Origin: Filosporella fistucella
Lineage: Eukaryota; Ascomycota; Leotiomycetes; Helotiales
Length of the DNA: 64,000 bases
Assembly: GCA_030077755.1 (NCBI GenBank)
Contig: JAQJZZ010000017.1
Location: forward strand, 744,001 to 808,000
Direction of reading: 5' to 3'
Shown here: piece by piece, positions 33,201 through 45,652 of the stretch
Position numbering within the stretch: the stretch's first letter is position 1
How the letters are laid out: each line of letters begins with the position of its first letter
Position numbers and translations under genes: made by a program
The notes under the pieces: model-generated
Databases searched by the model: none
Told to the model about the DNA's origin: nothing
The model's input: only the letters and a program-made list of their open reading frames with translations

Positions 33201-36200
33201 TGCCTCTATATTTGTAGAGATCATGTTCTGCAAGAACGGCGCAAAAGAGACTGAGCGAGGTAGTGACAGGCCTTGATATAAAGATTCAACCTCCTCATAC
33301 AGCACTGACAGAGCTACCCCATCGTATAGAGCATGGTGCATGGCGATTCTCAAACTGCTGAAGCCCGTCGATTCCACTACGTCGATTGTATATGGTGGAT
33401 TATATTCGCCTAAAGGTTGTTTCAGCTCAGAACAGACAGCCTTCCCGAATTTAAACTCAAAGTCTTTCAGCACCACTTGAACGAAGGGATTTCTTGGTAA
33501 ATCTGTGCTCACGAAACATGTTCGTAGTATTTCGTGTCTTCGGGCCATTTCCTGCCAACAACTTTCTAGCTTCTCAATGTTACCGTTGATCCGAAGCAAG
33601 ACTTCGTTGTCATAAAGTTTCTCTGAGGAAGACTCCGCTGCTGAAAGCATTGCCTCTTGAAGCGGGGTACATGGATAAATGCTCTCTATAGGTATGCCAT
33701 TATTCTGAAATCGTTCTTTGATCGACTGTTGGAAAACAGCATCAAACATGCTGTCGAATGTGTGAGTCGGAACTTGGCTTGACTCCTTTGCCTCGCCATT
33801 CTTAGAGAGGAGTCTCTCTGCCAATCTGACAACCGAAGAAAACTTGAGAATGTCCGAAATTTCAGCGTGGTGATTTGTCCTTTGGACAATATTCCTGGCC
33901 AAAGCTATGGCGGAGATGGAATCGATTCCCAGTGCGTAAAGTGATGTTTCTGGGTGTATTTCCTGTACGGGAACCTTCGCAACCATAGCCACTGCCTCCG
34001 CAATGCTTGCTTCCAGCTCAGTCCAGTTGTGACCATCTGTTGACTTTGACGCCTGAGATACCGAATCTAGATACGTGACGTCGAGCGATTGAAATATTTT
34101 AGCAAGCCGTCTTTTGTCAATCTTCCCCTGCATCGTCGAGGGTAATTTTGAGATAGGAATGAGAGCAGAAGGTACCATATAGGAGGGTAACGCGATCTCG
34201 ATGTTCTTGTATAGTGCTGAAAGAGTCGTCGAGGCCGGCGGAAGAACGTTGATATCATCCGACAAATTGTGAGCGGGTGCCCAGAAACACACAAGTCGCT
34301 GAGAATTGTCACCTACTCCAATGACCAACGTAATACAGTCTTTGACCTCTCTATATTTGAGCATGATGCTGGTGATTTCTCCAAGTTCGACTCTCTGACC
34401 CCGAATCTTGACCTGGTCATCCTTCCGTCCAGTGAAAGCAAGTGACCCATCAGGCAATAATCTGCCGAAGTCACCACTGCGATAGAGGCGACCGAACCTT
34501 GGATGCTCGATTATCTTGCCCTCATTTTGTGATGAATCCATATATCCCCGGAAAACTTGTGAGCCACCGAAGCAGAACTCTCCCACTCCGCCGCGAGGTA
34601 CAAGGGAGAAATCTGGGCCGGGATTCAAGACAAATGCCGAGGTGTTGGTGAAAGGGGGACCTATATTATTGATTGCATCGAAGGCTGTTACCAGTGGTTT
34701 GACCGTACAAATGTTGGTGGTCTCACTCGGGCCATAGCCCTGCCAAAGTCCCCGATCAGCCCAGGCATTGAACACTTTCGGGGTGACAGCTTCCCCTGCG
34801 GTGACAAGAAACTCGACACTAGGCACGTTTTTCGGGTCAACCAATGCTGCAACTGTTGGCGTCAAGCTCAAATGTGTGACATTCAACAGTCGGATAGCAT
34901 TTTCAATATCACGAAATAATACGTCCTTGGTCGCTGAACAAAGGCACCCACCTGTTCTCCAAGCAAAGAATATTTCGAATACAGAGACATCGAATGCTTG
35001 AGAGCAAGACTGGAGGAAACGAGATCTCTCAGTGGTAGGGTAGAGGTCCTGTAGGACGTCTAGATTGCTCAACAGATTTCCACGTGTAACCATGACTCCC
35101 TTCGGAGTGCCTGTACTTCCGGAAGTGAATACACAGTATGATAGATTGTTCGGCAACGGTGGATTCAGAAGATTATCTGATGGCAAAGTTGAAAAGTCCA
35201 GCTCATCCAAGTAAGTTACCCGAGCAGATTTGATCATCTTGAAAAAATTGCGTGAAGCTGTTGATGCCACGACGAATCGAACGTTCGCCTCCTCTAATAT
35301 GTATTGAAATCGCTCTGAAGGCACGTCTGGAGTAAGTGGGAGATATCCAGCACCCACTTTTGCAGATGCCAGAATCGATGCATAGAGATCCACACTCTTC
35401 TCCATGCATATGCAAACCAATTCATCAGGAAGAACTCCCAATTCGGAAAGATGATGCCCGATTTTGTTGGCGCGAGCATTTAGCTCAGAGTATGAAGCTC
35501 GATGCAGCTGTAATGTCTCCCCTTCGATCGAAGCAGCAAAGTCAACAGCTGGCCTCTCTGGGTCTTCTAAAGCTATCCTTTCGACCGGAGACGAAAGCGT
35601 ATGGCCCTTCAAGGTAGTAATTGGACATTCGTTCTCGATAGAAAGGGTGTCGTAGCTCAAATTACCATATGCCGATTTGGTGGGAGCTGATGGCCCATCA
35701 ATAATAGCACGAACGAGTTTCTCTAGTTGTAGGAGCATTGTATCGACTTGGAATGCTGGAAACAAGGATTGTTGATAGTTAGCCTTTAGTTCAACGTTGC
35801 CTGGGCCAGGAATGATTTCCAGAGTCAGATTAAACTCAAGATTATCGACCCCGTCGAGCAGGGAAACATGCTCCCTCTGGTGGCTGTAACTGTGGAGAGT
35901 CTGCTGCCAAATGAGAAGAGTGTCGAATAAGGGTTGGCGTGAATGGAGGCCACTACAAGACTTGATGTCACGAAGAGGAAGGATGCTGTTCTCCAGATGT
36001 TTTCTGTTAATTGAATTGAGCATTTGCACGAGATCATTGAGTTTTGGTGTTGATGACACATCAATCCGGATAGGAAGAGTGGTGAGGCATGGCCCTACGA
36101 TATCTTCAATTCCCGTGATTGGTAACGTTCGCCCAGAGAAGACTGTACCGAAGCAGACATCAGATGCGCCAAGGTATGAGCCGAGTAGAAGGGTATAGGC

Positions 36201-38789
36201 AGCCTGGAACAATGATTGTGGGCTTACCGACAACTCCTTCGAAGCTGCCTCTACTTTTGAAGTGGGTATTGATGTTTGTAATCTTGCAACGGCAAGCCCA
36301 GCCGGAGGCGCTTTTCCAGTATGAAAGCTTGGCATCGACAGGATGTCTAGATATGAAAGATGATCTTTCCAGTATTCTTTGAGCTCCCGATCATTCAAAT
36401 CAAGTGTCCCATCCGCGTATGCATCAACGAGATCGAGAAACGGTGGACGATTTGGTAAATCGTTTCCCCTCAGTAAGCTATCCAGGTCATCGAGGAGAAG
36501 TTCAAGCGACCACGCATCATACAAAGCATGATGAACATGCATTAATAGATGAATTCCGGATTGAGATACAGTCAACTGGATTCTGAGGGGACGGTGAAGC
36601 GACGTGTCTTTTGCCTGAGCGAACTCAAAGTCGAGCTTCTCGACTCTCTCAATCTGTGACGCTGCTAGATCTTGCCATATTATTTGAACAAATCCTGCAG
36701 GCTCTTGTGATTCAGCAAAACCAGTTCTTAAGATTGGATTGAATTGTGCAAGTTGTCGAATTATCGATTCTACATGCTCGATATCTGTAATTCCGGCGAG
36801 TCCGATCTCCACCCAATTTCTGTAGGCTGTCTGATCGATGGCTGTCTCCGATAACATCGCTGCCTGCAGCGGTGTACATATTGTTGTGATTTCAACATCT
36901 TTGGCTTGGCCGTTTAGGGCTATGGAATCCATTCGCACTGCATTCCTGGTTTTGGATACTGACGAGTCGATGCTCAGGTTCTTGCAAGCCGCCACGAGTG
37001 ATTTCAGAGATTCAGCCTTCAATACACTCAGCGTTGTAACGTTGAATCCCTGCGATCGTAGTCTGGAAGCTATTCGTATTGCAACGAGCGAGTCTACTCC
37101 AGCAGCAGCGAGACGCGTCTTCGACGAAAAGTGTCCCAATATATCGACTAGGGTTGCTCTGACTCTCTTCTCTGTGTCAGTCACGACTTCGCTATCATGC
37201 TCCTCTTCGCCGCGTGCATTCAGGTAGTCTGACTCCAATTTTCTCTTGTCCACTTTCCCAGATGGCATGTACGGAAACTTTGGAAGTAGCACGATTTCAC
37301 TTGGGACCATGAAAGTTGGAAGCCACTTGGAGGATGTTTTCATCACTTGATCCGGCCGAATGTTCTCATCTTCAGCCAGAGCAAATACCACCAAAGCGCT
37401 GCCAATAATGACAGCAGATACTGTTTTCACTCCTGGATGCTTGTATGCAGCTTCTTCAATCTCACCAAGCTCAACTCGTTGACCTCGAAGCTTCACCTGA
37501 CCGCTGCTGATTCGGCCATGCATCTCGATTGTGCCATCCTCTAATTGTCGTGCTTTATCTCCTGTTCGGTAGTACATTCTGCCCTCGAAATTCACGAAAG
37601 CTGCTTTATTCTGGTCTTCCCTGTTTAGGTAGCCTCGAGCCAGTTGTGGCCCTCCGAGGATGAGTTCTCCAATCTCCCCAATAGGAATGAATTTGAGATT
37701 GGCAGCATCGCTAGCGGTTTTTGAAGCTTCTGCTATAAATGTAGAAACAGTATCGAAGGGGATTCCAATGTTTCCGGGTTTCGTATTTGCTGGCATTTTT
37801 GGATACACTGTACAATGAATTGCTGCCTCCGTTGGTCCATACATGCCATACAGCATATTTGACTTTGTGTCAGACCCTCCAAACTCCTCCACAATAGGAG
37901 TTGTAAGCATTTCTCCAATCGTCAGGAGAAGCTTTAGCCCAGGAGCATTCGATCGCTTGTGGAGGAGTGAACCGGCAACCGTCGGTGTAAGTTCTGCAGC
38001 ATCCACTTCCAATTCATTGATTTTCCCAGGGAGATCATCAACAAGCTCGCTCTTGTTGCATGCAACCAGACTACACCCGCGGACAAGAGGAAAGAAGATC
38101 TCAAACACCGAAACGTCAAAGGAGGAGGACGCAAACTGGAGAAATCGCTTGAATTGAGGAATGTGCCTCTCGTGGGCAAGCAGAGATTGGGATGCTGCCA
38201 GATGGCTGACAGCAACTCCTTTTGGAGTGCCGCTTGATCCGGATGTGTACATCACATATGCAAGGTCGTCCGGCGTGGGATCATGTGATCTTCCCCCTTT
38301 TGGAGTTGTCGCTTGTTCGATGCTGGGAAATTCATCAACAATTATGATAGCTGGACCATTTTCCCATGTAACCGCATCCTTGAAACTTGAAGTTGTGATA
38401 ATGACATTTGCTGAAACATCACCAACAACAAATTTGATGCGTTCTGTTGGTGCATCGAGATTGATTGGACAAAAAGCTCCTCCTGAATGGAGAATCGCCA
38501 GCTGTGATATGTAAAGTCCAGCAGATTGTGGCACTAGCACTGGTATGATATGCTGAGCAGAAGATAAATTGTTTCTAGACTCTGATGCTAGACAATCATT
38601 TATCCTTGCCTCTAATGACACAACACATGAATGGACTGTTTCGTAGCTATATTGTTGTCTCCTTCCATTGCTGGTGAAATCGATTGCGCAGGACTCGCGG
38701 TGTTGATCCCATTGTATTAAGTCATGGAGAAGTTGGGGACCTTCCAACAAGCTGGGTGGATCATTGAGAATAGAAAGTCTCGCCATCAT
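24207..38789 (-). CDS. Ferrichrome-type siderophore nonribosomal peptide synthetase (SidC/NPS2-like)
   Basis: Two exons, 38789-24432 and 24347-24207 (intron GTATGT...ATCCAG), give 4,832 residues. Domain order read from motifs is A-T-C-A-T-C-T-C-A-T-C-T-C-T-C. A-domain cores: YTSGSSGTPKG (~180), FTSGSTGTPKG (~1,220), YTSGTTGTPKG (~2,830). Carrier sites: GVDSL ~565, GIDSIS ~1,623, GLDSIS ~2,168 and ~3,232, GLDSID ~3,768, GLDSIL ~4,330. C domains: HHALYDAWS ~756, HHALYDG ~1,816, HHALYDAQS ~2,366, FHGLYDG ~3,428, SHALYDG ~3,976, HHALYDG ~4,530. Three A domains, trailing T-C repeats and a terminal C domain, with no thioesterase, are the hallmark of ferrichrome synthetases, which cyclise three N5-acyl-N5-hydroxyornithines with small amino acids. 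The product is probably ferricrocin-like. The ORF start is the MMARL ATG pair. Confidence 0.92.
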
Positions 38790-40818
38790 CGGCTTGTTGC
38801 TGACTTTCAAGGGTGGGTTGTTTCGACGAAGCTCATACTTGAAAACGAAAACCGAAGGAAATCTTGATTTTATCGAGGGGAGAATTGAGCTGCTTTCAGG
38901 TGAACTATTTACAATTCCAAATCCAGTAGTGGCGAGCGGATATCAAAAAATGGAACTGGAAGTCGACGATAGATAGGAACTCACGTGCTCAGGGGGGTTC
39001 GGGTACTTGTAGGATATGATTAGAAATAGGAATGATGTGAGTGGTGAGAAATGTTGCGATGCAAATGAATCTGGCACTGCGGACTGCAGGTATTTCTTCT
39101 TCTTTGCTTATTGGTGGTGCATGGCGTTGTGAACAGAAACGTGGTGGCAGGTGCAATCAGATAGCCTGGATAGCATCGTAAAGATTGTTGGGCAAGCGGA
39201 GATGGCTCTATATTCCTTGATTCGTGACGTATCGCAGCCATTTCTCGATCGGGTATGAGGCGGAAACGGGAAAATGCCATCTGAGTAGTTTTACGCTGTT
39301 CTGGTCAGGCCAGGTACGGAGTAGAGCTAGCTAATCAGAGAATGCAGACACATAGAAATGCGAATTTGACATGACAAGTTGAGTCACGAAAACATATGGA
39401 GACAATTGCTTTTGCGGTTGCGGCCAAGTCAGCTGGTGCAAGTGATGGAGAACAGAAAGATTGATGAGAGGGTTGGAACGGGAACTGGAATGGCTGACAG
39501 CCCGAGTCCAGAGACACGGAGAAAATCCGGGATAACAGCTCGCTTGGGGGAAAGTTAGATAGGAAAGGTGGGGTCGGTGTCTCGAGCAAGCTTGTACGGT
39601 GGCCGGAAAATGCTTATGTGACAATTAATTAGACCGAAGACAACTTCTCTTTGCTCCTCTTCCATCCCGCTTCTCGCGCTTCATCTTCAACAGATTTTCT
39701 ATTCTCAATACACATGACCTAATAATATCCACATCGTCTACAACTCAAGGAAACAAGCAAGCGGACTAAAGCAAATTATGCTATCGCATGAAGCTATTCC
39801 CGGTCTGCGATTCCTTATGCCGCAATTGCTAACATCTCAAGCCTTGGCCCGGCCGCCTCGTCGTTGTCGTTCGCTGCCGTCCCTCCGCCCCATCCACATC
39901 ATTCTCCTAGCCCTGCAGTAGAACAGGCAAGGAAGATTCTTCACCTGCCATCTTCAGATCTTCACAATCTTATCAGATCGTCCCAATCAGATCATCAGAT
40001 TGAGAGCCAAGCAAATACTGACGCTCAATCCGGTTTCGGGAAAACTTGAGAAGACGACGATCCTCTTTCCCATCAACGCATTCGACACTTGCCATATTCA
40101 TCACGCCTCCAAACCGACGGGTTGGCTGCAGCCTGCAGGTCATCAATTGCTCCGTAATTGTGAGGCGTGTGGGAACGGCAGTTGCTGTACGAGGTTCTCC
40201 ATGAAATCATGCAAGGCGTCCTCTATCCGTAGCCCTCGGCTTGACGACGGTTCAACCCGCAACGCCAGCACCCAATGGTTGTTGAGGATGGAATGCTGTA
40301 TTATTTGAACAATGGACTATGGAATATCTCACACTGAACGAAAATGGCTCTTCGAATACGGTGTCACTGTCGAGAGTTCAATGGTCACAATGCCGTCCAT
40401 TCATAATGGTATGGATTGAACATCGGACAACTCCCACTATCTACACACCATCAAGTGCGATGTCGATTTTGGATTCTGAGAGTCACTGGAGCCAAGTCCA
40501 TCGGTGAACCACTGCTAGTGCCGGCCCCAGGGCGCCACTATCGTTGTTTAACGTCGTCCAGGCAAGTTGATCACTACCGAGGTGAGCTAAACTACCCCAC
40601 AAGGGACTTTTATGCACAGTGACGGTGAGTCTGAATTGCCTGTGCCGATTTGAACAGGTAGGGATAGAATTTTACCACACAGGATGTGCTCATTATTGTT
40701 GGGGATCAGTCATTGGCTTGCCGTCTTGGCTGAGAGTCGTATCTTCAAATCTGATATCGTTTGTTGCAACTGATTTTGCAGCATAAATTTCTCGTTTTGA
40801 AATGTCCCCAAACCTCAA
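38790..40818. promoter_or_regulatory. Divergent NRPS/ABC-transporter control region
   Basis: About 2 kb between the divergent starts. It holds one exact GATA-repressor motif (39970-39978) and two 8-of-9 matches (39156-39164 and 40749-40757). From about 39800 to 40040 one plus frame is protein-like (SSLGPAASSLSFAAVPPPHP, then AVEQARKILHLPSSDLHNLI) but ends at a stop. Later fragments lie in shifted frames with several stops, so this may be a decayed gene or an unusual leader. Confidence 0.5.
39970..39978 (-). promoter_or_regulatory. Iron-responsive GATA factor site (ATCWGATAA), exact
   Basis: TTATCAGAT on the plus strand is the complement of ATCTGATAA, the consensus bound by fungal siderophore repressors of the SreA/SRE/Urbs1 family. 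It lies between the NRPS and ABC genes, about 1.2 kb from the NRPS start and 0.85 kb from the ABC start. Confidence 0.5.
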
Positions 40819-43800
40819 ATGACACCCATGGTGATGGAAGAGGATGGAGAGTCGAAGGGATGGCGGACGACACTCAATCTTGTTCGTATGGTGCCTTGGA
40901 GAGGAGTCTTAAAGAATAATGGATATTCCTACTTCTCTCTATTCAGACCTTTACAAGACCTTCAGTCGCGGTTTCTACTACTTAGTGGAGTGGTTCTGGC
41001 CATCGTGGCAGGAGCACCATTGCCCATAATTGGAGTGATATTTGCGAAAATTATCGACTCGTTCCCCCCTTCGGAAGATGAAGTTCATGAAAGAATAACA
41101 CAGCTTCTTGGTGTCGGTATGTGCTTGTATTCCTGTTCCTGAGTACCCATCCTCTGACTCGTTGAAGCAACTGCATATCTGGTGGTAACGTGGGGATGGA
41201 GCTTTTGCTGGGGCGTCATCGGCGCTCGAATATCTCGGGGATTACGAACGCAGATGGTCGATAGGGCTTTAGGACTTGACCAAACCTACTATGAAACGCA
41301 ATGTCCAGATGTGAGAAATCTTCCAAACATCATAGGATGAAGCTCACAGGTCCCAGATCACCACCCGCTTAACTGTAGATGCTCAGACGGTTCAAGCTGG
41401 GACTGCCGAGAAGGTTGGCTTCTTCATACAGTCGTGCAGCTACTTTCTAGTCTCATTCATCGTTGGATTTATTTTGAATGCCAAACTTACAGGTATTCTT
41501 TTTGCCGCTGTCATTCCCTCGATGGCCTTGGTTGTTGTGACTGGGACTTCGGTATTGAACCATTTTGCCAAAGAGGCCTCGCAGAGCACATCAGCCGCAG
41601 CATCAATTGCTGAAGGAGCTATCAAAGCAGTTCAGGTTGTTCAAGCATTCGATGCGTTTGAGACTCTGACGGCTGATCATAAGAGCCATCTGACGCGTGC
41701 TATGAGGGTCGGAGTCAAAAAGGCAATCACAAGTGCTGTGTTACTAGGAAGTGTGTTCTTCATCGCGTAAGTCTCAGAAGTCAATGCCACGATTCCCTCT
41801 GACAAAACACAGATACGCAGCAAATGCACTAGCTTTCTGGCAAGGGTCTCGGATTATCAGAGATGATTCATCTCAAGGAAGTGCCGGAACAGTATACGCA
41901 ATTGTATTTTTGATTCTAGATGCTTCGTTTGTTATCGGCCAAGCTGGGCCTCTGATTCAGTCATTTTCGCAAGCATCTTCGGCCGGGAGCCGAATATTGA
42001 ACCTCATAGACCATCCCAGAATCCCGATCGATGTCTATCAAAAAGACGGCATTGAGGCAGATGATGATACTTTCGGGCCTGGCAAAGAAATAGCTCTCAA
42101 GAATGTCAAATTCGCATATCCAGCTCGATCTATGGAAATGGTGCTCGACGATATCAACATCTCGATCAAGACCGGATCGACAGTGGGAATTGTTGGCGCC
42201 TCTGGAAGTGGAAAGTCGACTATTGCTGCTTTGCTTTTCCGGCTCTACGACCCCTCCGCAGGTACCATCAATGTCGACGACAATTCATTATCCGAGTTCA
42301 ACCTATCCAGTCTCAGAAGGCAAATGGCACTTGTAGATCAAGATCCTGCTGTTTTTTCGGGCACCATTTATTCCAATATCAAGGATGGCTACAAAGGATC
42401 AGAAATCTCGGAAGATGAAATGAGAGGAAAATGTGTCAAAGCCGCCAAAGCTGCGGATGCATGGTCTTACATTCGTCTACTTCCGAATGGTATGGATACA
42501 AAACTCGGTGAGCCATCCGGAACCAAGCTCTCGGGTGGTCAAAAGCAGCGTCTATGTTTGGCTCGAGCCTTGGTCGGGGATCCCTCACTGCTGGTTCTTG
42601 ACGAGGCAACAAGTGCTTTGGACACTATCAGCGAGGCATCAATTTTGACCGCATTGGGTACATCAAGGTCTATGGGACATCGGACTACCGTCATGATAGC
42701 TCATCGCCTTGCATCAGTCAGATCTGCAGACAAAATTATCGTTATGGGAAAAGGAAAGGTCCTAGAGCAAGGAAATCATGAGTCTTTGATGGCACATGAA
42801 GATGGTGCTTATCGGCAATTGATTGAGGCACAGGAGTTAACTTCAGACAGCGACTCGGACTCACCCATCGAGGAAAAGACTGAACTGGATGTTGTCCAAT
42901 CCTCGCAATCGGCTGAAGGAATCACTGCAACAGTTACCTCGAGTGAAGACCTAGAAAAGCGACCTAGTCTTGGCACTTTAACGATCATTCGAAGGTGCCT
43001 TGCCCTGAGTCGATCTCGAGTTTTCTTCACGCTTCTGGCGCTGGTGGGTTCTCTAATCACTGGCGCCTTGATTCTGGGCGAATCAATAATATTTGGCCAT
43101 CTGGTGACTTTGCTGAACGGTACTGTTCCATCTGGCCAAGTCAACTTCTTCTGCTTGATGTTCTTTGTGGTCTCTCTGGCAGCGTTATTCGGCTATACCA
43201 TTTCTGGATCATGCTATGGTCTTGTATCAGAGCATTTGGTGCTCCAAACCAGAGATATTTCCTTGCGTACCATTCTCCGACAGGACATGGAATGGTTTCT
43301 TCAACCGGGACGGTCGACTTCGGCTCTGACCTCTGTCATCAGCATGGATGCTGGCCATCTCAGTGGCTTATCTGGAGTCATTATTGGCACTGTTGTTTCT
43401 GCACTTATCTCTGTTGTGGGAGGAGCAATCTTGGCACATGTTATCGCCTGGAAAATTGCAATAGTTCTTTTTGCCACATCCCCAATCGTCGTTGCTGCTG
43501 GGTTCCTTCGACTTCGTGTGCTTGCAAGACTCGAAGAAAAGAACCAGCAGGCCTATACAGAAGCTGCGTCACTCGCAACAGAAGCGTGCTCATCGATTCG
43601 CACAATTGCTGTTCTTGGGACCGAACGAGAGACGTCGCGGAAATTCAACGATGCAGTTGACAAGCACAAAGCGCAAACTTTCAAGCAGACAGCATACGGG
43701 AATTTCATCCTTGCGTTCGCACTATCAATCACGTAAGGATTGTTTCCATTTTGTTCGAATTTCGCTAACATCTCACAGCTATTTTGTCTATGCGTTAGCG

Positions 43801-44889
43801 TATTGGTGGGGTGCAAAACAAGTCCGAGAGGGCCACTACTCCAGCCTGCAATTCTTCATCGTACTTCCCGCCATTCTTTTCTCCGCGCAAGCTGCAGGTC
43901 AGATCTTCAGCCTTGCTCCCGACATTGGACGAGCAAAAGGAGCTGCTGAGAGAGTGTTTGCTCTCCACGACCAGAAACCAACCATCGACATAGCCTTCAA
44001 TAAATCCTCAACGCCATCAACTCAATCTATAGGAATTGGAAAATCACTACCGACTGGAAGTATTAGATTCGAAAATGTCAATCTAGCATATCGCACCCGT
44101 ATGGATTCTCCAGTCTTCAGTAACCTAAATCTGAACATCAAAGCCGGAGAGACTGTTGCTCTCGTCGGTCGATCTGGCGCAGGCAAGACCTCTGTCATTT
44201 CCCTCATCGAACGATTTTACGATCCAACTTCAGGCTCGATTCTTCTAGATGGCATAGATGTCAAATCTGTCCCTGTCTCCCAACATCGAGCCAGAATAAG
44301 TCTTGTGGCACAAGATCCGGATTTATTTTCTGGGACTGTGGCATTTAATGTGGGACTTGGGGCTAGACCTGGGCATGCTGCAAGTAGAGAGGAAGTAATC
44401 GATGCTTGTAAAGCGGTAGGCATACATGACTTTATCAATGGACTGCCAGATGGATACGAGACGTAAGTTTATGTCAATTCAAGTTCGAGGCTGGCACTGA
44501 CCATGTGAAGACAATGCGGCAATAATGGCTCCCAACTTTCAGGCGGACAGAAACAACGAGTCGCCATCGCTCGAGCATATATCCGTAATCCCGAAATTCT
44601 GCTGCTCGACGAAGCTACCTCTGCTCTGGGTATATTTGCCTCTATAATCAACAGAACTTTGCTAATGATGTTAGACTCCCATTCGGAAGCCCAAATCCAA
44701 GACGCTATCACAGCAGCGTCTCGCAAACTTACTACGATCATGATCGCACATCGTTTGACAAGTGTTCAACGGGCAGATCGTATACTGGTGTTTGATAAGG
44801 GACAGGTCGTGGAAGAGGGACGACATGAAGAGTTGATGAGAGGTGGAGGTATATATGAAATGATGGTCAGGGCACAGAGTCTTGGGTGA
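40819..44889 (+). CDS. Full-size ABC-B (MDR-type) transporter of the siderophore locus
   Basis: Seven exons, 40819-41116, 41168-41310, 41357-41766, 41813-43732, 43779-44462, 44511-44629 and 44675-44889, give 1,262 residues with phase kept throughout. The layout is TMD-NBD-TMD-NBD. NBD1 has Walker A GASGSGKS, signature LSGGQKQR and Walker B LLVLDEATSALD. NBD2 has GRSGAGKT, LSGGQKQR and ILLLDEATSALD, so both ATP sites look intact. The first TMD begins after an N-terminal cytosolic segment (about residue 50). It is divergent from the NRPS and next to the SidA gene, so transport of the siderophore, a precursor, or a breakdown product is likely. The direction and the membrane (plasma or internal) are not shown by sequence. 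Confidence 0.88.
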
Positions 44890-45539
44890 GTATGAATGAG
44901 TGATGCTGCTGTTTATATATGGAGTTGAGGATATAAAATGTTTATTTGCCTTGTATATAAGATTTACGGAGGATCTCAATTCCTATACTTCTGCAAATCT
45001 AGATTTTATATATTCATTGTCAAGAATAGACTCAAGTTGCTCTTGTCGCTTTTTACTTCTCGTTAGAGACCTCATCTGATCATGTCTATTTTTTTCCTCT
45101 CCACAGACATCATCTCTCCCTTCAGCGCACATTGATACACCCTTGCGGAAACCCCCTCGCGGGCAAAACTTACCCCTCTCCAACGAAACATTCAGTGTCC
45201 AAGAATCATTCGAGGCAGGATCAAAGTGTTACGATGCTCGCTGAGTAACGCTGACATTCTGCACCCATCCCAATCTCCCACGTCCCTTCCCTTTAAAAAT
45301 TTCACCCGTCCCATTCACCGCTTCACAAAAAATGACCAACCAAATCCACATCTCTCCCAAAACAGCACAAGATGTTCCCTTGCCCAGCATGATTCTTCAC
45401 AATTTCTAACACTATTGTCTTGTCATATCTCATTCTCAAACTCTCCTTCCGACTGACCTACCTTACATAGGAAAATCTCCGAAACTCTCTTTCCCGCCTG
45501 CCCCATCGGTAATCCAAGCAACAAACACATTATCTCGCA

Positions 45540-45548
45540 ATCTGATAA
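45540..45548 (+). promoter_or_regulatory. Iron-responsive GATA factor site (ATCTGATAA), exact
   Basis: Exact match to ATCWGATAA, the SreA-type repressor site, 1.37 kb before the SidA start and about 100 bp from a second exact copy. Two exact copies in 113 bp is unlikely by chance. Confidence 0.55.
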
Positions 45549-45643
45549 AGTCGACCCTTGTCTTTAGCCTGGACGCGATGCTTCGCACCCCAGTATCTGA
45601 GAAGCCGACATCGGGTTTCTGTGTGCCGCAGGGGTGTTGACGG

Positions 45644-45652
45644 ATCAGATAA
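45644..45652 (+). promoter_or_regulatory. Iron-responsive GATA factor site (ATCAGATAA), exact
   Basis: The second exact ATCWGATAA, in the same orientation as the copy at 45540. The pair lies 1.26-1.37 kb upstream of the monooxygenase ATG and about 0.65 kb after the ABC gene. Confidence 0.55.

Noticed and set aside
38790..38810. Earlier NRPS start at 38810
   Set aside because: That codon is TTG; the first ATG in frame is at 38789.
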